Part shown: positions 1 through 5,820 of the stretch, piece after piece
Layout: each line of letters opens with the position of its first letter
How positions within the stretch are numbered: the first letter of the stretch is position 1
Assembly (NCBI GenBank): GCA_947446935.1
Contig: CANFIV010000071.1
Span: forward strand, 1 to 7,217
Length of the DNA: 7,217 bases
Source of the DNA: Sphingomonadaceae bacterium
GTDB lineage: Bacteria > Pseudomonadota > Alphaproteobacteria > Sphingomonadales > Sphingomonadaceae
Direction of reading: 5' to 3'
Translations under genes and position numbers: made by a program
Notes under the pieces: model-generated
Told to the model about the DNA's origin: nothing
Databases searched by the model: none
What the model saw: the letters and a program-made list of their open reading frames with translations, nothing else

Positions 1-543
1 ATTGTAGTTGCCGTAGCTGGCCGAACCGTCGAACGCGAGTTCCTTGCCCGGCTTGCGGGTGATGAAGTTGATCGCACCGCCGGTCGAGTTGCGGCCATAA
101 AGCGTGCCCTGCGGCCCGCGCAGCACCTCGACGCGGTCCATGTCGAACAGCGACATGCCCATGATATTGGGGCGATTGATATATTCGCCGTCGACGTTGA
201 TGACGACCGAGGTATCCTGCGATTCATCGTTCGAGGTCGTGCCGACACCGCGGACCGAGATTTTGACCGTGCCCTGATCCTGGTTGACCTGGACCACCGG
301 GGCGATCTTGTAGACGTCGTTAAGATCCGAGAATCCGGCCTTCTTGAGTGCGTCACCGCTGATGACGTTGATCGCGATCGGCACGTCGTTGACGTTCTGA
401 GAGCGGTTTTGCGCGGTCACGACGATTTCGGGAGGGGATGCCTCGGTTTCTGCCTGCGCGCCTTGTTGGGCATATGCGGGGGCCGCAACAGCGATCAGTG
501 CTGAGCTGGCAAGCAAGCTCGTACCTTGGATGAAGTTTCGCAT
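1..543 (-). CDS. TonB-dependent outer-membrane receptor, N-terminal part (cut by window edge)
   Basis: This is the start of a TonB-dependent receptor, an outer-membrane beta-barrel that takes up bulky ligands using energy passed by TonB. Translating the minus strand from the ATG at 543-541 gives 181 uninterrupted residues and then the window ends. Visible parts are a Sec signal peptide (residues 1-25, probable cleavage after AYA), a TonB box (EIVVTA, about 39-44) and a plug domain (about 50-165). The plug contains the family hallmarks RVEVLRGPQGTLYGRNSTGG (137-156) and GAINFITRKPG. A strong ribosome binding site, GGGAGGG (547-553), sits 3 bases before the ATG, or 5-6 if only its upstream part pairs, which fixes the start. 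The barrel, and with it the substrate clues, lies outside the window. No FecR-interacting signalling domain is visible. Its neighbours suggest uptake of a glycoside or aromatic compound, but the ligand is unknown. Confidence 0.95.
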   Translation of the reverse strand, partial: MRNFIQGTSLLASSALIAVAAPAYAQQGAQAETEASPPEIVVTAQNRSQNVNDVPIAINVISGDALKKAGFSDLNDVYKIAPVVQVNQDQGTVKISVRGVGTTSNDESQDTSVVINVDGEYINRPNIMGMSLFDMDRVEVLRGPQGTLYGRNSTGGAINFITRKPGKELAFDGSASYGNYN

Positions 544-560
544 AATCCCTCCCAATGCGT

Positions 561-580
561 ACCCCATTTGAGACTGGGGT
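561..580 (-). promoter_or_regulatory. Short hairpin in the receptor leader, next to its ribosome binding site
   Basis: ACCCCA (561-566) and TGGGGT (575-580) are perfect 6-bp inverted arms around an 8-nt loop. In the receptor mRNA this stem would end 7 nt upstream of the GGGAGGG ribosome binding site. It could affect ribosome access or message stability, or be a DNA operator. Only the symmetry is seen; the function is inference. Confidence 0.3.
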
Positions 581-581
581 T

Positions 582-592
582 TGGTTAAACCA
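582..592. promoter_or_regulatory. Candidate operator, TGGTTAAACCA palindrome
   Basis: An 11-bp perfect palindrome (TGGTT-A-AACCA) lies about 40 bp upstream of the receptor ATG. Read on the minus strand it fits the TGGT-N3-ACCA pattern described for FadR-type GntR regulators. It abuts an AT-rich patch (about 592-616), whose minus-strand TATTAG (593-598) could serve as a -10 element. In that case the palindrome would lie at the transcription start, a typical repression position. No convincing -35 is seen, and no GntR gene is in the window. Confidence 0.3.
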
Positions 593-676
593 CTAATAAA
601 AATCAAAAATATCAAGCCGTGGGCTGCGCTGTCGGACCTTTTCGGGCGGTGTGCTTGCCCTGCATCGGTCGCCTAA

Positions 677-701
677 CAGCCAGATTGGCTGAGCGTTTTT
701 T
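677..701 (+). terminator. Terminator-like hairpin with T-run, plus strand, no cognate gene
   Basis: CAGCCA (677-682), a 3-nt loop GAT and TGGCTG (686-691) form a perfect 6-bp stem. AGCG and then six T residues (696-701) follow on the plus strand. This is the shape of an intrinsic terminator read rightward, although the T-run starts 4 nt after the stem. No plus-strand gene lies upstream of it in the window, since both flanking genes are on the minus strand. It might stop antisense transcription from the receptor region, end a small RNA, or be chance. Confidence 0.3.
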
Positions 702-764
702 CTCCTGCCGGATCGTGTCCATTAAGTGAAATAGTATGTTTTCATCGTTTATCATTCATAAGAC

Positions 765-794
765 TGATAGTTTGATCATCAAAACCGTCTATCA
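765..794. promoter_or_regulatory. Nested inverted repeats after the luciferase-like gene
   Basis: A perfect 13-bp palindrome, TTTGAT-C-ATCAAA (771-783), is nested between outer arms TGATAG (765-770) and CTATCA (789-794), which are also perfect complements. The element begins 12 bp past the stop codon of the luciferase-like gene, in an AT-rich stretch (about 721-796) unlike the GC-rich surroundings. As RNA it could fold at the 3' end of that gene, but no T-run follows on the minus strand, so it is a poor intrinsic terminator. It may instead be a regulator site for the receptor promoter. Function is inference. Confidence 0.3.
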
Positions 795-806
795 ATGCAC
801 ACCCGC

Positions 807-1916
807 TCAGCCCACATGCCCGCCAAGTGCCGGAATCACGCGCTGGGCAAGCAGGTCCAGCGTTTGGTTGCCCAGCCGCAGCCGCTCTTCTGTGAGCGGG
901 CCGGTTGTGGTGCCGCACAGCACATTGCCGATGCCCAGTTCCCTGTAGGGTTTGAGATGTTCGATTACGGTCTCAGGCGAACCATAGAGACACCACGTGC
1001 CGATCCAGTCCTCGCTCAGGGCGTTCGGCGTGCGGTCGGTCTTCTTGTTGTCTGAATTGCTCTCGGCGCGGAGGTTGAATTCCGCCTCGCGCTCGACTGC
1101 CGCCTGATAGGCACGCAGGATCACCTCAAGTTCTTCGCGGGCCTGATCGTCGCTCTCGGCCACGTGCACGCACTGATACGTGTGCGTGGTCCAGTCGAGC
1201 GCGGAAGCCACGGTCTCGTCCGAGTGGCCCGCCGAAGTCAGCATGGCGTGATAGGCATCGAAGTATTTCTTCACGTGCACGAAGGGTTCGGTTCCCCCGA
1301 TGTTCGGCGGCGTAAAAGCGGGGATGAAGGCTGGCCAGCCCTGCTCGGCGGCCCGCCGCGCGCTGCTTTCCTTCATGGCCACAGGCATCAGCCGCGCGTG
1401 GCCGGTCGTGTAGGCGGCGGGCGCGATGCGCTGCAGGACGCGGCCCTGATGCGGGCCACTGGCGATCTCGACCGCGGGATCGCCCATGGTCTTGGCCCAT
1501 AGCGCCTCGGCGAGCGCAAGGTTCTGGTCCGAGATTGCACCCGCGTCCTTGTAGTTGACTCCGAAGCCGATCATCTCTTCCGGCGTGGTGCCGCTGCCGA
1601 TGCCGACAAGCAGCTTGCCGTCAGTCAGTTGGTCCAGAATATTGATCCGCTCGACGAACCGCACGGGATGATGAAGCGGGACTGACACCACCGAAAAGCC
1701 GAAATGCATTTCGGGCATTTTCGCAGCGAGATAGGCGGCGAAAATGAAGCTGTCGCTCGCCACCGGCATATAACCGTTAAAGTGATGGTCTGGCATGAAG
1801 ATGGCCGAGAAACCGCGATCGCGGGCGCGCAGCGCATGGGCTTCGAGGTCTTTCATCAGCTGCCGGTCGTCTTCGGGGCGCATTGTACGCGCGTTCAGGA
1901 ACACCGAGAACCGCAT
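807..1916 (-). CDS. Luciferase-like (LLM class) flavin-dependent oxidoreductase
   Basis: The 369-residue product belongs to the bacterial luciferase-like fold (TIM barrel), whose members use reduced FMN or F420 to oxidise small organic molecules; proteobacterial members usually use FMN and depend on a separate flavin reductase. Supporting features are the opening strand MRFSVFLNAR, the motif FMPDHHFNGYMP (40-51, like the EHHF motif of luciferases), the segment SVPLHHPVRFVERINILDQL (78-97) followed by DGKLLVGIGSG (99-109), and the C-terminal YGSPETVIEHLKPYRELGI (311-329). No signal peptide is seen, so it is cytoplasmic. I chose the ATG at 1916 over the one at 1934 because GGGGAG (1927-1932) precedes it by 10 nt and the protein then begins at the conserved first strand; the 1934 ATG has no ribosome binding site. 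The gene is divergent from the TetR regulator and is a likely target of it. No reductase partner is in the window. Substrate unknown; monooxygenase chemistry is inferred from the family. Confidence 0.9.
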   Translation of the reverse strand: MRFSVFLNARTMRPEDDRQLMKDLEAHALRARDRGFSAIFMPDHHFNGYMPVASDSFIFAAYLAAKMPEMHFGFSVVSVPLHHPVRFVERINILDQLTDGKLLVGIGSGTTPEEMIGFGVNYKDAGAISDQNLALAEALWAKTMGDPAVEIASGPHQGRVLQRIAPAAYTTGHARLMPVAMKESSARRAAEQGWPAFIPAFTPPNIGGTEPFVHVKKYFDAYHAMLTSAGHSDETVASALDWTTHTYQCVHVAESDDQAREELEVILRAYQAAVEREAEFNLRAESNSDNKKTDRTPNALSEDWIGTWCLYGSPETVIEHLKPYRELGIGNVLCGTTTGPLTEERLRLGNQTLDLLAQRVIPALGGHVG

Positions 1917-1939
1917 CAGCTTGTTTCTCCCCATCGGTC

Positions 1940-1960
1940 GATCCGCGATTGGTACGGATC
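1940..1960. promoter_or_regulatory. Candidate TetR operator between divergent genes
   Basis: GATCCG (1940-1945) and CGGATC (1955-1960) are perfect 6-bp inverted arms separated by 9 bp, giving a 21-bp symmetric site. It lies in the 97-bp gap between the luciferase-like gene and the divergent TetR gene, just upstream of the former's ribosome binding site. TetR dimers commonly bind such sites in a shared promoter region and repress both their own gene and the neighbour. A TTGACG (1979-1984) could be the -35 of the regulator's promoter, but the matching -10 is poor. Binding is inference. Confidence 0.4.
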
Positions 1961-2013
1961 TGACGAATCAAATTAGAATTGACGTTCCTGTTTCGATAGG
2001 GTGTAGCAGGTTC

Positions 2014-2682
2014 ATGTCAACTGAAACCCGTCACACCGAGGCTCTCGCGCTCGGCGCCCTCAGCCGAAGACCGCGCCAAGGTCGTAGCCTTGCGTCCTAT
2101 GAGAGGATGCTCGAGGCAACCAAGCAGCTGATGATCGAGGTTGGTAGCGACGCCTTCACATTGCAGGACGTGAGCGAGCGCGGGCAGGTTTCGATCGGCT
2201 CGATCTACTTGCGGTTCGAAAGCAAGGATCGGCTGCTGCACGCGGTGATTGCTGAAGAGCTGCAGACCGTGATCGCCAAGGAACGCGCGATGATTGACGC
2301 GACCATCGCCGAATGCGCCACGCTGGGCGAATTTCTCCCACGGTTCATTGATCGATACAGCGGGTTCCTGTCCGAAAATGCGCCGCTCCTCCGCACCATC
2401 ATGCAGCGGGCGGCTGTTGATCCGGCGGTGTCCGAACCGGGCAAGGAAACCGCGCGGCGCTCGTCCGCCATGTCGGTCGCGGCGATCCTGACCTACCGCG
2501 ACGAGATCAGGGCACCAGATGCGGCGGACAAGGCCAACGCGGTGTTCCAGATCGTCTTTGCAACGATTGCCCGGCAGTTTGGCCTCGGCTCGACCCCTGA
2601 ATCAGGTGATCCGATTGTCTGGAATTTCATGAAGGACGAGCTTTCCAAGATGGCGCTCGCCTACCTCCGCCATTCCGACTGA
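2014..2682 (+). CDS. TetR/AcrR-family transcriptional regulator
   Basis: The 222-residue protein is a probable repressor with an N-terminal helix-turn-helix and a C-terminal ligand and dimer domain. The DNA-binding part spans about residues 27-75. It shows the TetR pattern: helix SYERMLEATKQLMIEVG, then TLQDVSERGQVSIGSIYLRF (49-68) and ESKDRLL. The C-terminal part (about 80-220) is helical and divergent, as usual for a ligand-specific domain. I placed the start at the ATG at 2014 because the open frame upstream (back to 1795) overlaps the luciferase-like gene antisense and shows no family similarity. The ribosome binding site is weak: AGG only 3 nt before the ATG, or AGGG 12 nt away. The gene is divergent from the luciferase-like gene and convergent with the FAD monooxygenase operon, so local control of one or both is likely. 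The effector is unknown. Confidence 0.92.
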   Translation: MSTETRHTEALALGALSRRPRQGRSLASYERMLEATKQLMIEVGSDAFTLQDVSERGQVSIGSIYLRFESKDRLLHAVIAEELQTVIAKERAMIDATIAECATLGEFLPRFIDRYSGFLSENAPLLRTIMQRAAVDPAVSEPGKETARRSSAMSVAAILTYRDEIRAPDAADKANAVFQIVFATIARQFGLGSTPESGDPIVWNFMKDELSKMALAYLRHSD

Positions 2683-2694
2683 ACAGATCCGCGC

Positions 2695-3837
2695 TCAGAA
2701 CGGCCCGGCCAGGCGGTGCAGCGCGCCGCCCATCATGCCGCCGATCTGGTCCGGTGGGCTGCCGGCAAGCTGCGCCGCGCCGATGGCAACGCTTGTCTCG
2801 ACAATGTCGCGGCAGCGTTCGAAGCGCCGCTCTTCATAGGCTGCAAGACCGGCCTCGACCGTTGCTGCGCGCGTTAGCTCCTCGGACAGGACCAGCGCGC
2901 TTTCAACCGCCATGCCCGCGCCCGAGGCAAGGTGCGGCGTGGTTGCGTGCACCGCATCGCCCAGCAGCACGATCCGCCCATCCGACCAGGGGCGCGGTTG
3001 GATCTTGGCGGCCAATGGGCGGTAATTGACCCAGTCGTCAGACGTCATGGAGTCACGAACCCAGCCCGCGCTGCCGCCGAAGTCGGCGAGCCGGGCCTTC
3101 ATTTCGCCCACCAGTTCTTCGTCGGCCAGATGGGTTTCGCGCTCTTCATGCGGGGTCAGCATCCACAGGTAGATGCGGTCTTCACCGCAACGGGTGATCC
3201 CGACCATATATTTGTGCCCGAAGAACATCTCGCCCTTTTCGAGCAGTGGCGGCTTCGCCATTGAGACGCGCCAGCAGCCTTGGCCGGTGCGCAAAGCCTC
3301 ACCCATATGTGGGAAGGCAAGCTCCCGCACGCGTGAGCTGACACTGTCGGCTCCGATCACGAGATCATAGCGACCCGAAGTACTGTCTGAGAAGCTGACG
3401 TCTACGCCGCCATCGCGGTTGGCGAGCGCATCGACGGTGATCCCCAGCCGCACCGCAACGCCAGCCGCCGCAACGCGCTTTTGCATGAGCTTGTGCAGAA
3501 CGGGGCGCATGATGCCGCCGGTGGCCGGGAGGCCTTCCTCGATCGGTGGCTCATCCAGATCGCGCAAGTGGGTGCCGTTGAACAGGAACATGCTCGAACC
3601 AGAGACGATCGCCCCATCGCGCGCGATATCCTCCACCATGGCGAGCCGCTGATAGGCACGCAGCGTCGCGCCGGTGATGGTTATCCCCGCGCCATAGACA
3701 CGCCATTCGGGATCGATGTCGATCAGTTCGACCGATACGCCGCGCTCGGCAAGGTCTATCGCAGCCGCCATGCCGCCGATCCCGCCGCCCACAACGAGGG
3801 CACTGCCAGTGGAGGTGATCTGTGGTTTGTCAGTCAT
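2695..3837 (-). CDS. FAD-dependent class A monooxygenase (aromatic hydroxylase type)
   Basis: The 380-residue product resembles single-component flavoprotein hydroxylases of the salicylate or p-hydroxybenzoate hydroxylase type, which use FAD, NAD(P)H and oxygen to hydroxylate rings. Domains in order: Rossmann FAD motif GGGIGG (17-22) ending in the acidic LIDID (38-42); GGIMRPVLHKLM (107-118) with the conserved Arg; the DG-motif region DLVIGADSVSSRVR (158-171), where Ser replaces the usual Gly; and the GD motif GRIVLLGDAVHATTP (287-301), which binds the FAD ribityl and pyrophosphate. There is no signal peptide, so it acts in the cytoplasm. I use the ATG at 3837 rather than 3912: AAGGA (3848-3852) precedes it, the ADP-binding fold follows closely, and it overlaps the upstream ThuA stop by only 8 bp. 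It is the last gene of the operon and ends 12 bp from the convergent regulator, with no clear terminator. Substrate unknown; an aromatic or related aglycone is inferred from context. Confidence 0.9.
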   Translation of the reverse strand: MTDKPQITSTGSALVVGGGIGGMAAAIDLAERGVSVELIDIDPEWRVYGAGITITGATLRAYQRLAMVEDIARDGAIVSGSSMFLFNGTHLRDLDEPPIEEGLPATGGIMRPVLHKLMQKRVAAAGVAVRLGITVDALANRDGGVDVSFSDSTSGRYDLVIGADSVSSRVRELAFPHMGEALRTGQGCWRVSMAKPPLLEKGEMFFGHKYMVGITRCGEDRIYLWMLTPHEERETHLADEELVGEMKARLADFGGSAGWVRDSMTSDDWVNYRPLAAKIQPRPWSDGRIVLLGDAVHATTPHLASGAGMAVESALVLSEELTRAATVEAGLAAYEERRFERCRDIVETSVAIGAAQLAGSPPDQIGGMMGGALHRLAGPF

Positions 3838-4936
3838 GCTGCTTACGTCCTTTTTGTCCCATGGCCCAGGCGATGCCGTTCGCGAGAAGCGCGGCGGACT
3901 GAGGCTCGTCATAGTTTTCGGGGCGGTGCCCTATGGCGGTATAGAAGGCACGCCCATCGCCTACGAACTTGCGCCAGGCGATGGGGTGATAGCCCATCGC
4001 AAGGTTTTCATCCCGATAGCCGATCTGCTTGTAGTCCCGCTCGTCAATTGTCGCGACGGCCACTGCGCCGCCATCGACCGGGTTTCGGTCGAAGGAATAC
4101 CATTCTTCGAGCAGCGGCCAGTGATCTGCAACGCCAGCCCCGATGCTGCTGCGCGTATCGGCGAGGCGCACCGTGGCGGTCTGGAATTGTGGCTTGCCGG
4201 GATGGCCGATGAATCGCGCGCCGATCAGCGTGTCGACATACCAGTCCCAGAACCAGCGCGGATCGCCCCCGGAGCCATGTATCCCGGCAAAGCCGCCGCC
4301 ATGCTCGATATAGACGCGGAAGGCTTCGCGCTGGGGTGTTGTGAGTGCATCGCCGCTGACATTGTTCCACACCACGACATCAAAGCGCGCGAGGTCCTCG
4401 GAGTTTATCACTCCGCCGCGGTCGGTGAACACGATCTGCCAGCCGCGCGTTTCGGCAATCCGACGCAGGCGGGCGCGGGCACTTTCGACGGAGGGATTGT
4501 CGCGGAAGCCATTGATTTTCTCAAATACCAGAACCTGCGGGCGCTTGTCTCGCGGGGGCAGGGCAGGGCGGTCGTGATCGTAGCGGGCGCAGCGTGCTAA
4601 TGTGAACGCATCGGTGATCGGAAGCGCGGCGAGCTTGGCGGCGAGGGCAGCCTTGAGCGCGGGACCATCTGGGCGGGCTTCGACTAGCACACCCGGGGTG
4701 AGGATATTGGCAAATCCCGGGGGCAGGCCGCCGCCGCCGAAGTTCTTGGTGAAACCAGCGACCAGATCGGTCGCGGTGGCTTCCAGTGCGGCAGGCCCGC
4801 CCGGATGCATCAAGACATCGGACAGGGGGGACTCGATCCCGAGCGGCGCATTCGCCAGCGGACAGTCGCGCACGGGCTCAGAGGCCAACGCCGGAGCGCT
4901 CACAGCCATCAGCAAGAAGGCGGCCAATATCCTCAC
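3830..4936 (-). CDS. Secreted ThuA-domain protein with an extra N-terminal region
   Basis: The 368-residue protein carries a C-terminal ThuA-like domain (about 134-360). This class I glutamine-amidotransferase-like fold is tied to trehalose and other sugar-glycoside use. Motifs seen: VLVFEKINGFRDN (135-147), DVVVWNNVSGDAL (186-198), GGGFAGIHGSGG (213-224), ARFIGHP (240-246), EEWYSFDRNP (277-286), and HPIAW with GRAFYTAIGHRPENY (328-342). Residues 1-18 form a Sec signal peptide (cleavage near ALA-S), so it is probably periplasmic. Residues 19-130 match no ThuA part that I recognise. The start codon is GTG (4936-4934), which overlaps the TGA of the upstream hydrolase in a 4-bp GTGA; no good separate ribosome binding site is seen, so coupled translation is likely. 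Its own stop overlaps the FAD monooxygenase start by 8 bp. The biochemical activity of ThuA proteins is not well settled; a role in processing a glycoside or oxidised sugar is inference. Confidence 0.88.
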   Translation of the reverse strand: MRILAAFLLMAVSAPALASEPVRDCPLANAPLGIESPLSDVLMHPGGPAALEATATDLVAGFTKNFGGGGLPPGFANILTPGVLVEARPDGPALKAALAAKLAALPITDAFTLARCARYDHDRPALPPRDKRPQVLVFEKINGFRDNPSVESARARLRRIAETRGWQIVFTDRGGVINSEDLARFDVVVWNNVSGDALTTPQREAFRVYIEHGGGFAGIHGSGGDPRWFWDWYVDTLIGARFIGHPGKPQFQTATVRLADTRSSIGAGVADHWPLLEEWYSFDRNPVDGGAVAVATIDERDYKQIGYRDENLAMGYHPIAWRKFVGDGRAFYTAIGHRPENYDEPQSAALLANGIAWAMGQKGRKQHD

Positions 4937-5817
4937 TGCACCGCCAGCCAGTCGATATACTGGTCGATCCAGCGGTCGCTGGTGGTGCCCTTGGGCATCA
5001 TCCCGAAGCCATGCTCGCCGCCATAGTAGAGGTGGAACTCCACCGCATCGCTTTCCTTTAGCCAGCTGTCCACCAGCTTGAGCCCACCCTGCTTGAACAG
5101 CGGATCATGCGCCGCGATGGCAAGGAACAGGGGCGGACGCGGGCCACCGGTTACCGTCTGGGTCATCGGCGGATAGAGCAGTCCTACATGGCGGAGCAGC
5201 GAGGCTTCCTTCTTCTGCTCCAACAGGCGGATCAGCGAGCGCGAACCGGCGGAAAAGCCGATTGCGCCGATCTGCTTCGGATCGAGCTTCCATTCCGCTG
5301 CGCGCGTGGAGACCACCGTGACGGCCGACGCGAGATCATCAATCGCGGGCTGGCAATCGGGCAGTTCGCCCTTTCCAAGCGAGCCGAACTTGGAGGCCAT
5401 ATCAGCCATGAAGGCCTCGGGCGTCGGCGGGGTGGGATTGATCCGGTATTTGAGCACAAACGCGGTATAACCTGCTGCCGCGAGCCGATCTGCCACGCGA
5501 AAGCCCTCGCTGTCGATCGAGACGAACATGTATCCGCCGCCCGGCACCACGATCACCGCCTTGCCGTTGCCGCGCCCGTTCATCGGCCGCACGACGTAGA
5601 GCGAAGACCGCTCGACATTGCGCACCCAGACCTGGCCGAAAACCCGGTTCCATACTTCGCCGCCGACGGGGACATCGCGGAGCACAATCTGCTCGCCGCG
5701 CGCGGGTGGCACCGGGTCTGGAACGAACATCGCCGGGTCGGGTGCCTGTGCGAGGGCAGCGGCGCTGCCCATCACGAGCACGGCGGCAGCTGCAATCCAC
5801 TGAAAAATCCGTCGCAT
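4933..5817 (-). CDS. Secreted alpha/beta hydrolase (esterase/acetyl-esterase type)
   Basis: The 294-residue protein is a serine hydrolase of the alpha/beta fold, close to the secreted carbohydrate acetyl-esterase and lipase-like group. The catalytic triad can be read directly: Ser189 in GFSAGS (187-192), Asp238 in AAHDPLF and His269 in GEHGFGM. The oxyanion-hole motif VPGGGYMF (91-98) replaces the common HGGG. Residues 1-23 form a Sec signal peptide (MRRIF, hydrophobic core, ALA-QA), so it acts in the periplasm or outside. The ATG at 5817 has a good ribosome binding site, GAGAGGA (5824-5830), placed inside the end of the GH1 gene; only 3 bp separate that stop from this start. The stop overlaps the GTG of the ThuA gene. 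Likely job: removing acyl or acetyl groups from the glycoside handled by GH1. A peptidase or lactonase role cannot be excluded. Confidence 0.9.
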   Translation of the reverse strand: MRRIFQWIAAAAVLVMGSAAALAQAPDPAMFVPDPVPPARGEQIVLRDVPVGGEVWNRVFGQVWVRNVERSSLYVVRPMNGRGNGKAVIVVPGGGYMFVSIDSEGFRVADRLAAAGYTAFVLKYRINPTPPTPEAFMADMASKFGSLGKGELPDCQPAIDDLASAVTVVSTRAAEWKLDPKQIGAIGFSAGSRSLIRLLEQKKEASLLRHVGLLYPPMTQTVTGGPRPPLFLAIAAHDPLFKQGGLKLVDSWLKESDAVEFHLYYGGEHGFGMMPKGTTSDRWIDQYIDWLAVQ

Positions 5818-5820
5818 CGC

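Noticed and set aside
1795..2013. Possible 73-residue N-terminal extension of the TetR protein
   Set aside because: It would overlap the luciferase-like gene antisense and lacks family similarity; normal TetR length and domain position fit the ATG at 2014.
2683..2694. Shared terminator between the convergent regulator and monooxygenase
   Set aside because: Only 12 bp lie between the two stops and I see no stem with a T-run on either strand.
3838..3912. 25-residue extension of the FAD monooxygenase
   Set aside because: The extension is not like a FAD-fold start and would lie deep inside the ThuA gene; the ATG at 3837 has a ribosome binding site and a short overlap.
3481..4212. Plus-strand open frame of 243 codons
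   Set aside because: Antisense to the FAD monooxygenase and ThuA genes, Arg-rich, no domain.
3716..4600. Long open frame (294 codons) on the plus strand
   Set aside because: It is antisense to the ThuA gene and the start of the FAD monooxygenase; the product has no motif I recognise and those minus-strand genes account for the coding signal.
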